A stretch of 64,000 bases of DNA from Entomortierella parvispora (taxonomy: Eukaryota; Mortierellomycota; Mortierellomycetes; Mortierellales; Mortierellaceae): positions 2,170,001 to 2,234,000 of the forward strand of contig OY752140.1 of assembly GCA_963573315.1 (NCBI GenBank), read 5' to 3'. The stretch's first letter is position 1. Each line of letters starts with the position of its first letter. The notes beneath the pieces are model-generated. The model was not told the origin of the DNA, made no database searches, and worked only from the letters and a program-made list of their open reading frames with translations. The position numbers were made by a program, and so were the translations under genes. Below, one piece after another: positions 46,285 to 57,500 of this stretch.

Positions 46285-48071
46285 CTATGCTTTCGCCATT
46301 CCTCCCACTGCCTCCATCTCGCTATCACTCGACCATGGCCGCCAGCTGGCCCATCGACGAACAGTGCCCATCACACCTCCTGCCCGCCTCTCCGCTGCCT
46401 CCTCCTCCTCTTGCTTTTGCAGCAGATCTTCCATGTTCTCCAAAACACCCTGGAGAGTATCCTCCACCAGATCACCATCTTCGTCCACTTGTCCCTTTAG
46501 CCGGTTTTCTAATGACAAAAATCTCTTGACGGGCCGTTTCCTCCGCTTCAAAACCTTCTCCCACATCTCTCGAGCCGGCAAAACTGCCTCCTTTAAATAA
46601 CGAGCCCTTTCGGCCGAAGGTGGGTGGTCGTACATCCAGTCTGTCCATTTATGTACCTCCACAGAGTCCTCCGCTGCCATCTCCTGTTGATCCTTTTCCG
46701 CCCACATCTCCCAAAGCCGGACCGAATGCATTGGGTCGTATCCTGCCAGGGCCATCAACGTCAGCGAAACAGTGTCGGCCTCAACTTCAATGGTCTGGTG
46801 GAGTGGTCCTGACGCTGTAAAGTGTAGCAAGTTGTTGGTAGTCTCATCCACCCAAGAGTTGAACCAAGGGCCCAAGGGAATGGAGACTGTCCACAATGCA
46901 CTGCGTAGCAGATCTAGAGTATAGAGTCGATAGTTAGTTAGCTCATACGTCGATCAATACAAACTCGGGAATCCAGAAAGTCAAGAATTTTACCAGCCAG
47001 GAACAACATCACTGTCTCTCGTCCGTGCGTCTCCATGGTATGTCTTTGGATCACATGGGCCAGCTCATGGGCCACTACAGCTGCCACAAGATCCTCGTCA
47101 TTCTCAAGCCAGTCAATGAGTCCCGAGTTGATATAGATCAGTCGTGGTGGTCCAAGAGAGAAAGCGTTGATCGCTTCGTCCTTTGCTACAAAGATCTGGA
47201 AGGGCCGATCCTCAAAGGTCATGACGGTCCATTCAGAGTCATCGCCTTCACTGGCAGCGCTTCCGGGTATAGGCTTGGTGGTTGATACAATTGCCTTGGG
47301 AACTCCTGCCACCGCAGCTGGTTCCGCTCCAAAGTCTGTTGAGGAACCTTTTTGTTGCAACTCTTGAAGTTTCTTTTGCGCCTCCTCATGCTTCTTTTCC
47401 AAACGTTCCACCATGCCAGTCCTCAAAGTTGATCCGTCCTGCTCAACGGACGCGCTCAGCAAGTTCTTGAGGATATGCTGCACTAGACGTACCCGAGGGT
47501 CATTCTGATCCTCGATGACTTGAATGGATCCCATGAAAACGGGTATCTCCTCCTTCAGCATATCCAGCTCCTCTTCCTCGTTCGTGAACAAAAACCGCCA
47601 GCGACCAGTGTTGGGTGCCGCCTCCAATCCTGCAAAGATCACTAGTCCAAAACACACGGGCGGGATCAAGACCAGGGTCAAGATGACCTTGGGAGACTGT
47701 TTCGCTGAGAGGGGTAGGAGAGTCAATGATGCTCTAGAGACCATTCTGAGAACCAGGGCCGTGACCGGTGTCTTGAGAGTGAAGAGTGCTGCTGGCAGGA
47801 GTGGGACGGGAAAATGGTTTGGCCGAGACGTGTGGAAACGAGAGGTCCGTTGCACCTGGGGCTTTGGGAGCCAAGGTCCTGCTGTGCTGCTGCTGCTGAG
47901 GTTCGACCTAGTCAAGGTCTGTGAAGAAGAAAAGAGTCCTGGAGGAGCCTTTGCCTTTGTGGAGAACGGTGAATGTCGGAAGGTAGTTGCTGCTGTCGAC
48001 TGGGCGGGAATGCTTCGGCAGGGCAGCCGCAGCGACCGTCTGACGGAGCTCCTGACAGCGGCCGAGAGCAT
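46285..48071 (-). CDS. OMA1: Mitochondrial inner-membrane metalloprotease Oma1
   Basis: Two exons, 48071-46994 and 46913-46285, give 568 residues. The N-terminus is Arg/Ser-rich without acidic residues, a good mitochondrial presequence. A transmembrane segment follows (VILTLVLIPPVCFGLVIFAG). The M48 zinc site HELAH starts at residue 335, with the third ligand region IEVEADTVSLTLMALAGYDP in exon 2 and the WMYDHPPSAER block after it. Oma1 cleaves inner-membrane proteins under stress, including dynamin-like GTPases that control fusion. About 50 residues of Glu/Gln-rich coiled-coil-like linker before the zinc site, and a charged C-terminal tail, make it longer than yeast Oma1 (about 345 residues). 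It shares a 429-bp divergent upstream region with the CLR4-type gene. Confidence 0.92.
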
Positions 48072-48500
48072 TGTTTTTCAGATGGACAGTTTGATGATGT
48101 GAGGGTGCAGGGTGAGGCTGAAGGAGGGGAGTGGGTGCGACGAAGAAGCAAGGAGGGGAGGACGGAGGAGGAAATAAAGAGCGAACGGACACAAGGGGAA
48201 ACAGAGCAACAGCGCCCCCCCCCTCCCCTGGCTGGCACTCAAAAAAGGCGCTTTTGGGCCCTTGGACTGCCGTTGAGAGTGTCCTTTTTCTCGGTTTGAT
48301 CGACTGCAATTGCAGTCCTTGCAGCAAAAGCACTCTGCGGTGACGTGCTTCCTGGCCCACTTGATGGGCGAATGCCCTTTTAAATCCCCCATGCATTCAT
48401 CTCCTTCCTCCTCCTTCTCCTTGTCTCTCGCATCAACACGCGCTCTGCTCTCGCCATCGTCCCGTTGCAGCAACCTTCGGCAAAACCGGGTCTTTGAAAA
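48072..48500. promoter_or_regulatory. Divergent promoter region (OMA1 / CLR4-type methyltransferase)
   Basis: 429 bp between two divergent start codons. Pyrimidine-rich leaders are seen on both sides: C/T-rich on the plus strand near 48395-48440, and G/A-rich near 48115-48180, which is C/T-rich on the minus strand. No TATA box was recognised. Confidence 0.45.
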
Positions 48501-50060
48501 ATGCCTCGAATGAAACGCACCCGGTCTCCCTCGGTCGCATCTTCGACCGACGCCCCCAGACGTCGCAGCACGCGCACAAGCAGCCTGGCTTCAACTACGC
48601 CGATGGCAGCTGCACCGAAAGCCAAAGACCTTGTTCCCGATGCACCAGTGGAGTTTGAGGTGGGTGAGCCAGAAGATGTTTTGACTGTTTACCCGAGGGT
48701 ATAATCTGTGGTGGTATCACCAACACTAACGAGTCCTTGTCCGTTCATTGTTTAGGTGGAGTCGATTTATGGAATACGCTATCTTGGCGAGGTACGAACG
48801 CGTTCCTATTACTCCTCTTTTTTTATTGAACCAACAAAGGACTAACTTTTGCCATGTTTGCTTCAAATACCCAAATAGAACCGCACGCAGTTTAACGTAA
48901 AGTGGAAGGGATTCTCAGTCGAAGCAAACACATGGGAGCCACTGGAAAACTTGGACGGCTGCCTGGAGATCCTCCAAGAGTTTTTGCTTGAGACCTTTGC
49001 AGTACCTCCACCAGGACAAGAGCATAGTCACCCACACGCCAACACACTCTCGGAGGGACAGCGAGGAAGATCCTCTTTTTCTTCACCGTCGAGCAGGAGC
49101 GATTGCGATACAGACGATGACAGTCGAGATTCTTTGCCCAACCAATTTCCCAGGGCAAACAATAAGGAATCTCTCAAGGTCTTTGAGGATGAGCTGAACC
49201 GCACTGGATCGTTCTTCCCTGTGACTGTTGTGAATACACTGGACAACGAGGGTATCCCCAGAGGCTTTACATGTGGAACGGACCCAGACTATGGTGCGGG
49301 CGTGATCCCCCCCAATCCAGAGTTTTTCAGTTCCTGTGATTGTGCTCCTGGAGAGTGCAATTCGCCGGCAAATGCAGAGACCTGCGAGTGCGTGCGGGAG
49401 GGCATGAGGCTGAGCGATTTTGGAGCTCCTTCCTTCGATGATGACGGTCGCGTTAGTGAGAAGACATACAAGGTTCTCTGGGAATGTGGGGAACTTTGTG
49501 GCTGCGGACCATCATGTTTCACCAAAGCCTCTCAACGAGGTCGCCAGGCCAAGCTAAAGATCAAACGGTTGCCCAAGAAAGGCTGGGGCGTTTTCCTGGA
49601 CCAGGAGGAAGCAATAGAACCTAGGACCTTTATTGCACGTTATATCGGAGAGCTGATCACGGAAGAAGTTGCAGAGGAGCGAGGCATTGCATACGATAAA
49701 AATGGCGCTACATACCTGTTTGATTTGGATCACAACGACAACGACGAAGGCAATTACTGCATCGACGCCTTCAACTATGGCAACGAGAGTCGATTCTTCA
49801 ATCACTCTTGCGATCCAAACATGTCTGTTTATCTTTTGACGGGAAGCGACAGTGGAGGAGATGAGAACATGCTGACACTCAGTTTCTGGACCAACAGAAA
49901 GATCAGCTGTGGGGAAGAGTTGACTTTTGACTATACCGGCAAGTTTATCCCAAAGTGGCACGCAGGACGCAACATTGAATTCAGAGGCGCAACGGCCGGA
50001 AATTCTACACAGAGATGCTACTGTGGAGCCAAGACTTGTCGGCAATGGATCCAGTTCTAG
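48501..50060 (+). CDS. Histone H3K9 methyltransferase, Clr4/SUV39 type
   Basis: Three exons, 48501-48659, 48756-48791 and 48879-50060, give 458 residues; exon 2 is only 36 nt. A chromodomain spans about residues 52-100 (FEVESIYGIRYLGE, FNVKWKGFSVEANTWEPLENL), with the aromatic residues that read methylated H3K9. The pre-SET zinc cluster has CDCAPGECNSPANAETCEC. The SET domain carries YIGELIT, RFFNHSCDPN and GEELTFDY. The post-SET Cys cluster is CYCGAKTCRQW. Order and length match S. pombe Clr4 (490). The enzyme would write H3K9 methylation and build heterochromatin, which silences repeats such as those at 16-22 kb. A basic Arg/Ser/Thr N-terminal tail precedes the chromodomain. Confidence 0.93.
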
Positions 50061-50213
50061 ACACTGCCCTTTTCTCCTCTCATACGCCACCACCCTACTA
50101 TCCCCCCCCCTCGCCTCCCCAGAGTCCTTGCTAGTCCTCTTGTACATATCCCTTTCAAAAGCAAAGACATTAGAGATATTATAATGTATTTATATATATT
50201 GCAGATGTTTGCT

Positions 50214-52033
50214 TCACCGGACGTACTGCTCGCCGAATTTTTCTCTGATGATATCGCAGCTTGGAGTAGTCATTTTTTGTGCTTGTTCCCACAACTTCTT
50301 GTCGGGTCCCCAGAATCCCATGGCCCGGTTCTGCGCCCTGACCTTGCGATCCTTTTCCTCTATACACTCGGCCTGCATTGTCCTCAGATAGGCCACCTCG
50401 ACATTCTCCTCCAATTGATCCAAAATCTTTTGGATCTTGACACCATTGTGGACGCGGTTCAAGTCGAGACGATCTGTTGTCCCTGGAACCATAAAGACAG
50501 TCTCGAATTTCCGCTTGTTCACAAAGTATGGGACGTGGTGGGCATTTGTAAACCGTGCTGACTGATATGATCCCCTAGCGCCTAAAGAGAAATCCGAGGC
50601 AGCAGGGGTGTTGGAGGCTGGGGTTGACGATGAAGAGTCGTCCGAGAAAAAGTTGGATGCCATGGACATGATAAAGAGAAGGATCAATGGCAGAATCTGG
50701 ATCAGACTAGAGAATCCGCTGGTGCCACCACCGCCACCACCTGCGCCCTGAGCATGCTGACGATGTTGACGATGTTGAGTCTGTTGTTGAGTTCGGAATT
50801 GGCGCGTTCCGAATCCAGGTCCAGCAAACGTTGCAGAGTGGAAGGCTAGAGAAAAGTCAATCAGAAGGGGGTTTTAGTTTCACAATCAATTGCTTCGTTC
50901 TTTGATATTTTCAAAATACAAATGAGACGCTTACATCCACCAAAGTTTCCCCCGCCAAAGAACATGTTGAACAGCTCTTCGGGAGAAATCTCGGCTTCAA
51001 ATCCGTGCATTCCGTTCATTCCTCCTCCGCCAAAGCCGTGCATCCCCGTGGGTTGCGCTCTATCGTAATTCACTCCCGAGCTTCTTCCATCCTCAGGACC
51101 ATGCTGATCAAAAATGGCTCGCTTTTGAGGATCACTCAAAACTGTAAAGGCCTTTGATACAACTATTGTTGGGAAGAAAATGAAAAAAAAAAGTGGGCGA
51201 GGGAAAATAGAAAAAGGAAGGAGCGAGTTAAATGCCTAGTTTTCAATAACGTTTTCCTTGTCCAACCAAACCAATTCGCGTGTCCATAGAAGTCGGTAGA
51301 AGAAATCAATTGACACAAGAAAAAAAAAACGAGAGCAGGCCACGTTTCTAAACATGTTTTCTTCGACTTACTCTTGAAAGCCTCGTCAGCACCAGGGGCC
51401 GCATTCTTGTCTGGATGCATTTGAAGGGCAAGCTGAAAAGAGAAAGTTGGAGAGAGAGTTTTGAGCAAATTGTCAGTGCCTAACCTTGGATCGATCTACG
51501 GATATCGCTTCAATGTGAAAACAGATCTAGCAAAATGCTCCAAATCTTACTTTGCGGTAGGCCTTTTTGATCTCTGAATCGGTGGCATCCTTTTTGATCC
51601 CCAGAACCTTGTAAAAGTCACCTCCAGAGGATCGGACGGCTTTGACGGCAGCAACCTGCTCCGGGGTATAGTCTCGCTCTGCAGGTTTGTGATCCAAGGG
51701 TGCAGAGCGAGGTCTGGGTGGAACAGAGTCGGCTTTCTTGGATGCACCTCCGAAGGATGAACTGGATCCTGGATTAGGCGAGCTCTTGTTGCTACTTGGG
51801 GTTGAAGAATTGAAAGTAGAGGAGGCTGGAGAGGATCCAGCGGGCGAAGACGACGTCGAGGACGGAGAAGACTCTTCCTGGTCGATTTTGGTCAAGAGCG
51901 CTTTGGCCTCGGGCGTGGGGAAGAGCGAGATGGACTTTCCAACAAACTTGCGAGCACTGGCATAGTTTCCAGAATTGAGATGGCGGCGAGCGATTTCGAC
52001 GCAGCGAAGAGCCTCATCCCTGTTGACCTCCAT
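50214..52033 (-). CDS. ER membrane J-domain protein (DNAJB12/Hlj1-like)
   Basis: Four exons, 52033-51551, 51432-51372, 51162-50935 and 50845-50214, give 467 residues. The N-terminus (EALRCVEIARRHLNSGNYAS) is the TPR-like start shared with DNAJB12/14. The J domain begins DFYKVLGIKKDATDSEIKKA, has the essential HPD (MHPDKN) at the exon 1/2 junction region, and ends KAFTVLSDPQKR. A Gly/Phe-rich stretch follows, then a single membrane segment (LIQILPLILLFIMSMAS) and the DUF1977 C-terminal domain (FVNKRKFETVFMVPGT). Such proteins recruit Hsp70 to the cytosolic face of the ER for membrane-protein degradation. The J domain is split over three exons, and each join is in phase. Confidence 0.92.
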
Positions 52034-52650
52034 GATGACTGGATGAAACGAAGAAAGAAAGTGATGATGGGGCGAGATTCCGATTTACAAATCTTCCAAA
52101 GTCGATTGAATATCCTGCGAGACTACTTCCTGTCGAGGAGGGGAGGAAATAGAGGAGGATAAAGAGGAAAAGGAAGAGGGAGAGAGAAAGGGGAAAGGAA
52201 GGAGGAGATGGAATGGATGGAAGGATGGAAGGAGGGGATGATTTTGAAGGAACACACACGTTTTGTCCAGTTCGTCTACAGTCGTTTGTTCTTTGTTCCC
52301 TTTTTTCTCTTGGGGCAAAAAAAGGTTTCATGCGGTGCACACTGCAGTGCACACACACACACATGCAAGGCCGCACGTGATTGATCGGATCCATTAAGGG
52401 TTCAAGGGCTCGTCCTGCCGATTGTCGCGAGTCGCGACCAGCGCGTACAGTACATTGTTTCTGACCATGTTGTCTGCCAGGTTACTTCGTGCGCAAGGAG
52501 TCCACGCCCTCCCAGGATCTCGCATTCAACGTCTCCTGTTGCCTCAGGCAAGCATTTCAATTCATTTCAATTGCATTAATTTTGGTGACCTACATACAGT
52601 ACGAGACTAATTCCTTGGTTTTATTCACATCAACAGCTCTTTTCACGGCC
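52034..52650. other. Intergenic region upstream of the broken Crinkler-type gene
   Basis: G/A-rich near the J-protein start (52140-52240), which is a pyrimidine leader on the minus strand. A short CA repeat lies at about 52350-52362. A possible Met at 52467 opens a short frame toward the pseudogene, but it is not continuous with it. Confidence 0.4.
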
Positions 52651-54116
52651 GCTTAATGTGTTTTGCACAATCGATGGCACCAGAGTCCCTTTTCGAGTGG
52701 ATATAAGTGACAGCGACACATTTGCTCGTTCCTAGAAGAAGATCAAGCTTGCATCACCTCGCCCACTCTTACCTGCACCTGCGCTCGCCCTGTTCAAGGC
52801 CCCCAAGGGAGAGGGCTTTACCGAGCCGGGCGTCAGTGTTGGGGCGAAAGATTAGATTAGCCCCGCCAGCTCTTTGCGTGGCATATTTGCCGAAACGAAA
52901 ACGGTTCAAGTGATTGTGCAACCTTCAAGTAAGACCTCGCTACCATGTTTCTGTTTGCTTAGGTTTGCCTGCTGACTATTTCATCTTTCAAGCTTACAAG
53001 CGCAACCCGCTGAATGTCGCCCAGTATGACAGTCGCTCCGGGAACCCTGTCTGGAAAGAGGACACGCTCAGAAGCTTTCCGGTCCATGGTATAAACAATT
53101 TTAGGACACTGCGTCAAAGTCCGGAATATTGCTACTTTGACAAGACAGTCTTCGTCTCAACCCTTGAGTCCTTCGACGAGCGAGTTCTTGTCTTTCTTCG
53201 TCCCTGTAGGTCAGAAAAGTCACTTAGATTGAGCACACTGGCACACTTCCACGGTCGTGAACACCTTCCGGACTACAAACCCCTCTTTGAAGTAAGAGAT
53301 ATTAGTAATATTGACATTTTTACAAACGTTTCACTATCTGCTCACCTCCATATTTGTAGGGCCTTGCGATCGATGAGCAAGTGGACCGCGTGTATCCGGG
53401 GAATTACTTTGTCTTGCAGTTTGATTTTTCTGCTGTTAGTCGATCCAAGGACAGGAGAGTGGCCGCACACAGCTTGAACGCGAAGCTGAACAACTCAATC
53501 AAGGCGTTCTACCAAACCTATGAACCATATCTCCGATTGTCGGCCAATGATCTCATCAAGAAATTCATCGAGGATGGTGCTGAAGCAAGCCTAACAACAT
53601 GTGTGAGAATCGTACACAATGTTCTAAGTAGCATCGACAATCCCAAGAAGCCTCTTTCAAAGATTCGTCGTAACCACACCTAACAATCTCATTAATGACT
53701 GATAGATTTACTCCATGGCTAATGAGTATGATGGCTACAGCAATTGTCCCATGATAGTGGTCGTTGGAAGTCACCACGAGGGGCCGAACCGGACAGCCTG
53801 CTGAGGGGGTTCTGGGCGTCGGTAAAGAGCAGTCTCGGCCGTTTCATCTCAAAGTACTTTATTGCGGGTGTCTCGCCGCAATCTTCGTCGATGTGTCTCA
53901 GTATGTATCCTGGGAGCCAGAGCTCTCGAGTTTCTGTGGTTTGACGAAGCAGATGTTGATACTGCGCTGAAATTAAGAAAGGTCCGTGAGTTCAGCCCCG
54001 AAGCAGAGAAGCATTTGAAGATCATGAGGGATCATTACCGCGGCTTTAATTTCGTTCCTGGCGGAAAAGGGCCTTTGATATATAACTTATTAAGGTTGCT
54101 CCGGATCCGGATTTGA
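52651..54116 (+). pseudogene. Decayed Crinkler-type gene (UBL header, AAA-ATPase-like, PD-(D/E)XK-like)
   Basis: Fragments in changing frames keep the order of fungal Crinkler-type proteins. A short ubiquitin-like header (VFCTIDGTRVPFRVDI) ends in an in-frame stop at 52733-52735. The end-of-header strand KTVQVIVQPSS lies near 52900-52930. The AAA-ATPase-like part has CYFDKTVFVSTLE, LVFLRPCRSEKSLRLSTL and YFVLQFDFSAV. A PD-(D/E)XK-like part has YSMANEYDGYSN, KYFIAGVSPQSSS and LKLRKVREFSPEAEKHL. The phosphate-loop-like motif, usually RPRRFGKS, has lost its Gly. Plausible introns remain (about 52931-52962 and 53293-53360). After about 53690 the frame changes at least three times. In oomycetes and fungi such proteins are nuclear-acting effectors or conflict proteins; this copy appears non-functional. 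Confidence 0.7.
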
Positions 54117-54595
54117 AGTCAATGGCATGGAGAAGGCGGTGGATTGGCACAGTCAATTGGTACGCCTGTCTGCACAGCCGGGACTTTCTACTGTATTGGC
54201 ATACAGTACCACTTTGGCTCAAACAAGAAATCGTTTTGGCACACGGGCAGGCTCAGGCTCACAAAAAAACTAGTTTAGAGTTGGCGCCAATTTTCCTCCT
54301 TCTGCTGTTGTCGACTTCTTGAATTCTTCCAGCCAACCGCGACTGAGTAAGTGTCACTCAAGTTTGGAAAAATGGCGAAGCAAGATGAGCACAATAGAAG
54401 AGACATCCATTGAGCCTTCCTTTCTCCCTCTTTCTCTTCTCTTCACCATTTACACCTGATTTCAGTCATATCTTTCAGTCATCATTCCTCTCCCCCCAAC
54501 AAAGTCTTGAACGTTGGTAAGAAACACCCTTGCAAACAGTACAGTCTTTGGACGTGCTCCTTCTTCTAACCTTCACTCTGTCAATAGTGCACACC
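54117..54595. other. Region between the Crinkler-type pseudogene and the NLR gene
   Basis: No continuous coding signal. A C/T-rich stretch at about 54415-54450 looks like the NLR promoter or leader. Some of the earlier part may be further decayed pseudogene sequence, but I cannot align it to a domain. Confidence 0.4.
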
Positions 54596-57500
54596 ATGAA
54601 AAAGCCTTGGTCCCAACGAACTCTGCCGGTAGAAAAGGCCCTCAAGCGCACATACGCCGAGCTTGAGAAGGCCAGCGGCGCACCTGACAATAGGCTAGCC
54701 AAAAAGTACTGTGCTAAAGCTCAACGTCACTTGAAGAGGATCGACATCTCGCAAGAAAGCACTAGCGACATTGAAATTGATCGGATCGTGGCTGTGTATA
54801 ACGAGCATGGCAAACAACTCGAGAAGCTAGGATTCGCTGACGAGGCTCAAGCCAGCTACAGCGAAGCTAAAGAACTGAGGTATGACCAGAACAGGAGGTA
54901 CTGTTGTTTTGCTAGTGAATTTTGTTGAACCCACACTTTCCATCGATCCTGATCGCTTCTGCTCAATGTGAACACAGTCTTATCCGTAGTCGCGCATCAA
55001 CAACTGTGAACTCTTCTTCGACCACCTCTATTGCAACCAATCATGCGACTACCCTTTCATTAACTCCAAGCGCCGCCTTCGTCACGTCAGCTGGTACACT
55101 TCCCGTCGCACCTGCTGATAAAATCAAACCATTGCCTCACTTGCCTTGTGGAAAGACAAACGCCAATCTCAACAAACTGAGTGGATTGACAACAGTCTTT
55201 ACCACGGACCGTTCTCCATCCGTCCCTTCATTCGAGTTTCCCGTAGTGGATGGGCGTCTGCTTAGCACCCGTCATCTTGCTTTCTGCCTTGCTCTCCTGA
55301 AAACATCGTCAAGTGATATTGGACTCGATCCCTCAGTACGCACCTGGCTCAAAGCCACGAACGAGAATCAAAACGAGAAAGAAAGACTCAATTCTATGCC
55401 AGCAGAATTGATTCGAGCACTTGTTCGGGATGAACTGAATGATACACAGGCAGCCATCGCTGAAGTCGTGTGTCTAGCCCCTGTTCTCCAGAAGGGAGAT
55501 TGTCGAAGGTTGCTCTCCCAATTGGTCAATTGGGTCCACAACTCGGTCTTCCTGAATGACCATGCCTTGAGAGGTATCGCACAGTTGATTCAGGATGCTG
55601 ATCCTGGTCATTTCAAAGCCGATGATCTCGTCAAAATCTTGGACCTTTTGAGTACGCGACTCCAAAAAACCTTTCAAAAAACTCCGGATCACCTATACCC
55701 GCTAATGATGGCCCTGTCACTCGTCTTGGGTGCCATGGCGGACAACAAAGTCGAAGGTCTTGACCGCGTAGCGTTACACGAGCCACTCCATTCCTTCTTG
55801 AAGGAGTTGAAGACCAACAAGGACCCCTTCATTGCATTCCAGGCAGAATACGCCATACAGGCCCTATTGCTTGTCCCTGATGACGAGAAACCCTGGCAAG
55901 CAGTTTTACGACGATCTGGTACCGTAATCAAAGGAGTCGGAGGGCTGGCAGTTGCAATCAAGGAGTTAAACATCGCTGATTTTATTCAAAGTGTCGACGC
56001 TATTAAAGATGAACTCCAAGGTGCAGATCAGGTCTTTGGCCTCGTTGTTGAAGCATACAACGGAGTGACTGCACTGAAGGAAAGCGGTCAGAGTTGTCTG
56101 GAGTCGTTCAAGAATGGCCTCAGCTTCAACCGCAACCGAGATTGGTATCCTCAATTACGTGGCATTGACGCTGCTTTTCGGAATGGCGAGTTGTCCAAGT
56201 TCAAAACCTTGGTCTGTGAGGCGCCTTGTCTCCGCCTTCTCGCCTTCCAATGGGGCGTCTGTCAGCGTCTCGGAGATCTGGCAGCAGATCCCGCTTGGGA
56301 GGCTAACTCTCGGAAGGATGCAGTTGCATTTCTAGGCGAGATCTATCGGAATGACAACGAGTGGGGACAGGAACCGCGGATCAAGCAGTACATCCTTGAT
56401 ATCCTCATGCGACTGGTTTCAATATCTAAAGATGACACCCAAGGTTCGTGTGAAATCAAGCATATTGTCCAGAAGGCGAGCGTGGCATGGGTGCCAATGA
56501 ACCTGTTGTCCTAATCGAACATTGATTATTCTTCATACAGGACCAAAATCTTCAGCCAAAACATTGCTGGAGGAGCTGAAAACCAATGGTGATGAGAGCA
56601 AACAAGCACTTTACCGAGCATGCAGTAGCACTGGACCTAGTTCATACCCCTGGAATGTTTCTTTTCCTCACTCCAATTCATCGCCATTGCTGGATATTGT
56701 TCAAAACAAGACCCCGTTTGAGCTTTCATTGCGAAGATATCAACGACTCCGTGAACAAGAGCAGGTGGATGTACTCTACATCCCCCCTGCAAGCCAAGTC
56801 GAGTCGGGATGCATCTGATGACAATCTCTTTAATCTGACTGACAAGGTCAATGAGTTCTTGGCTGGCAATCAAAAGGTGTTCTTGCTTCTAGGGGATTCT
56901 GGTGCGGGAAAATCTACGTTCAGCCTGCAGCTGGAGAAAGACTTGTGGAAGGAATACGACCAACACCGAAATCGGATACCGGTCTTTGTCACTTTGCCCA
57001 CCATCGAAAAACCAGAGAAGGACCTCATCGGCAAGCAATTGCATACAAATGGCTTCACAGACGATCAAATCCGAGAGCTCAAAACCTATCACAAGTTCAT
57101 TCTGATTTGCGACGGATATGATGAGTGTCTAAATAGGGTCAATCTTTACAATCGTAACCGACTGAACAGTCCTGGAGAGTGGAACGTCAAGATGGTGATC
57201 AGTTGCAGGAGCGAGTATCTTGGACCTGACTACCGTTTGTTCTTCCAGCCCGGGGATCGGAATGATCTTACAGGGGCTGCCCACCTTCAAGAAGCTGTGG
57301 TCGCGCCATTCTCGAAGGTCAAGATTCAGGACTATGTTCAGAGCTATGTCAAGAAACGTCTATCGGAAGGAAAGTTGGTTTGGAGTGTTGAAGACTACCT
57401 CCGAATCATTGGGAGCATCCCTAACCTTCAAGAGCTAGTAATGAACCCGTTCCTGTTGTCATTGTCTCTTTCGGTCTTGCCAGGATTGGTGGGCTCGACC

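Noticed and set aside
49554-50147. 197-codon antisense frame over the SET domain exon
   Set aside because: Shadow of a strongly conserved SET/post-SET coding exon on the plus strand.
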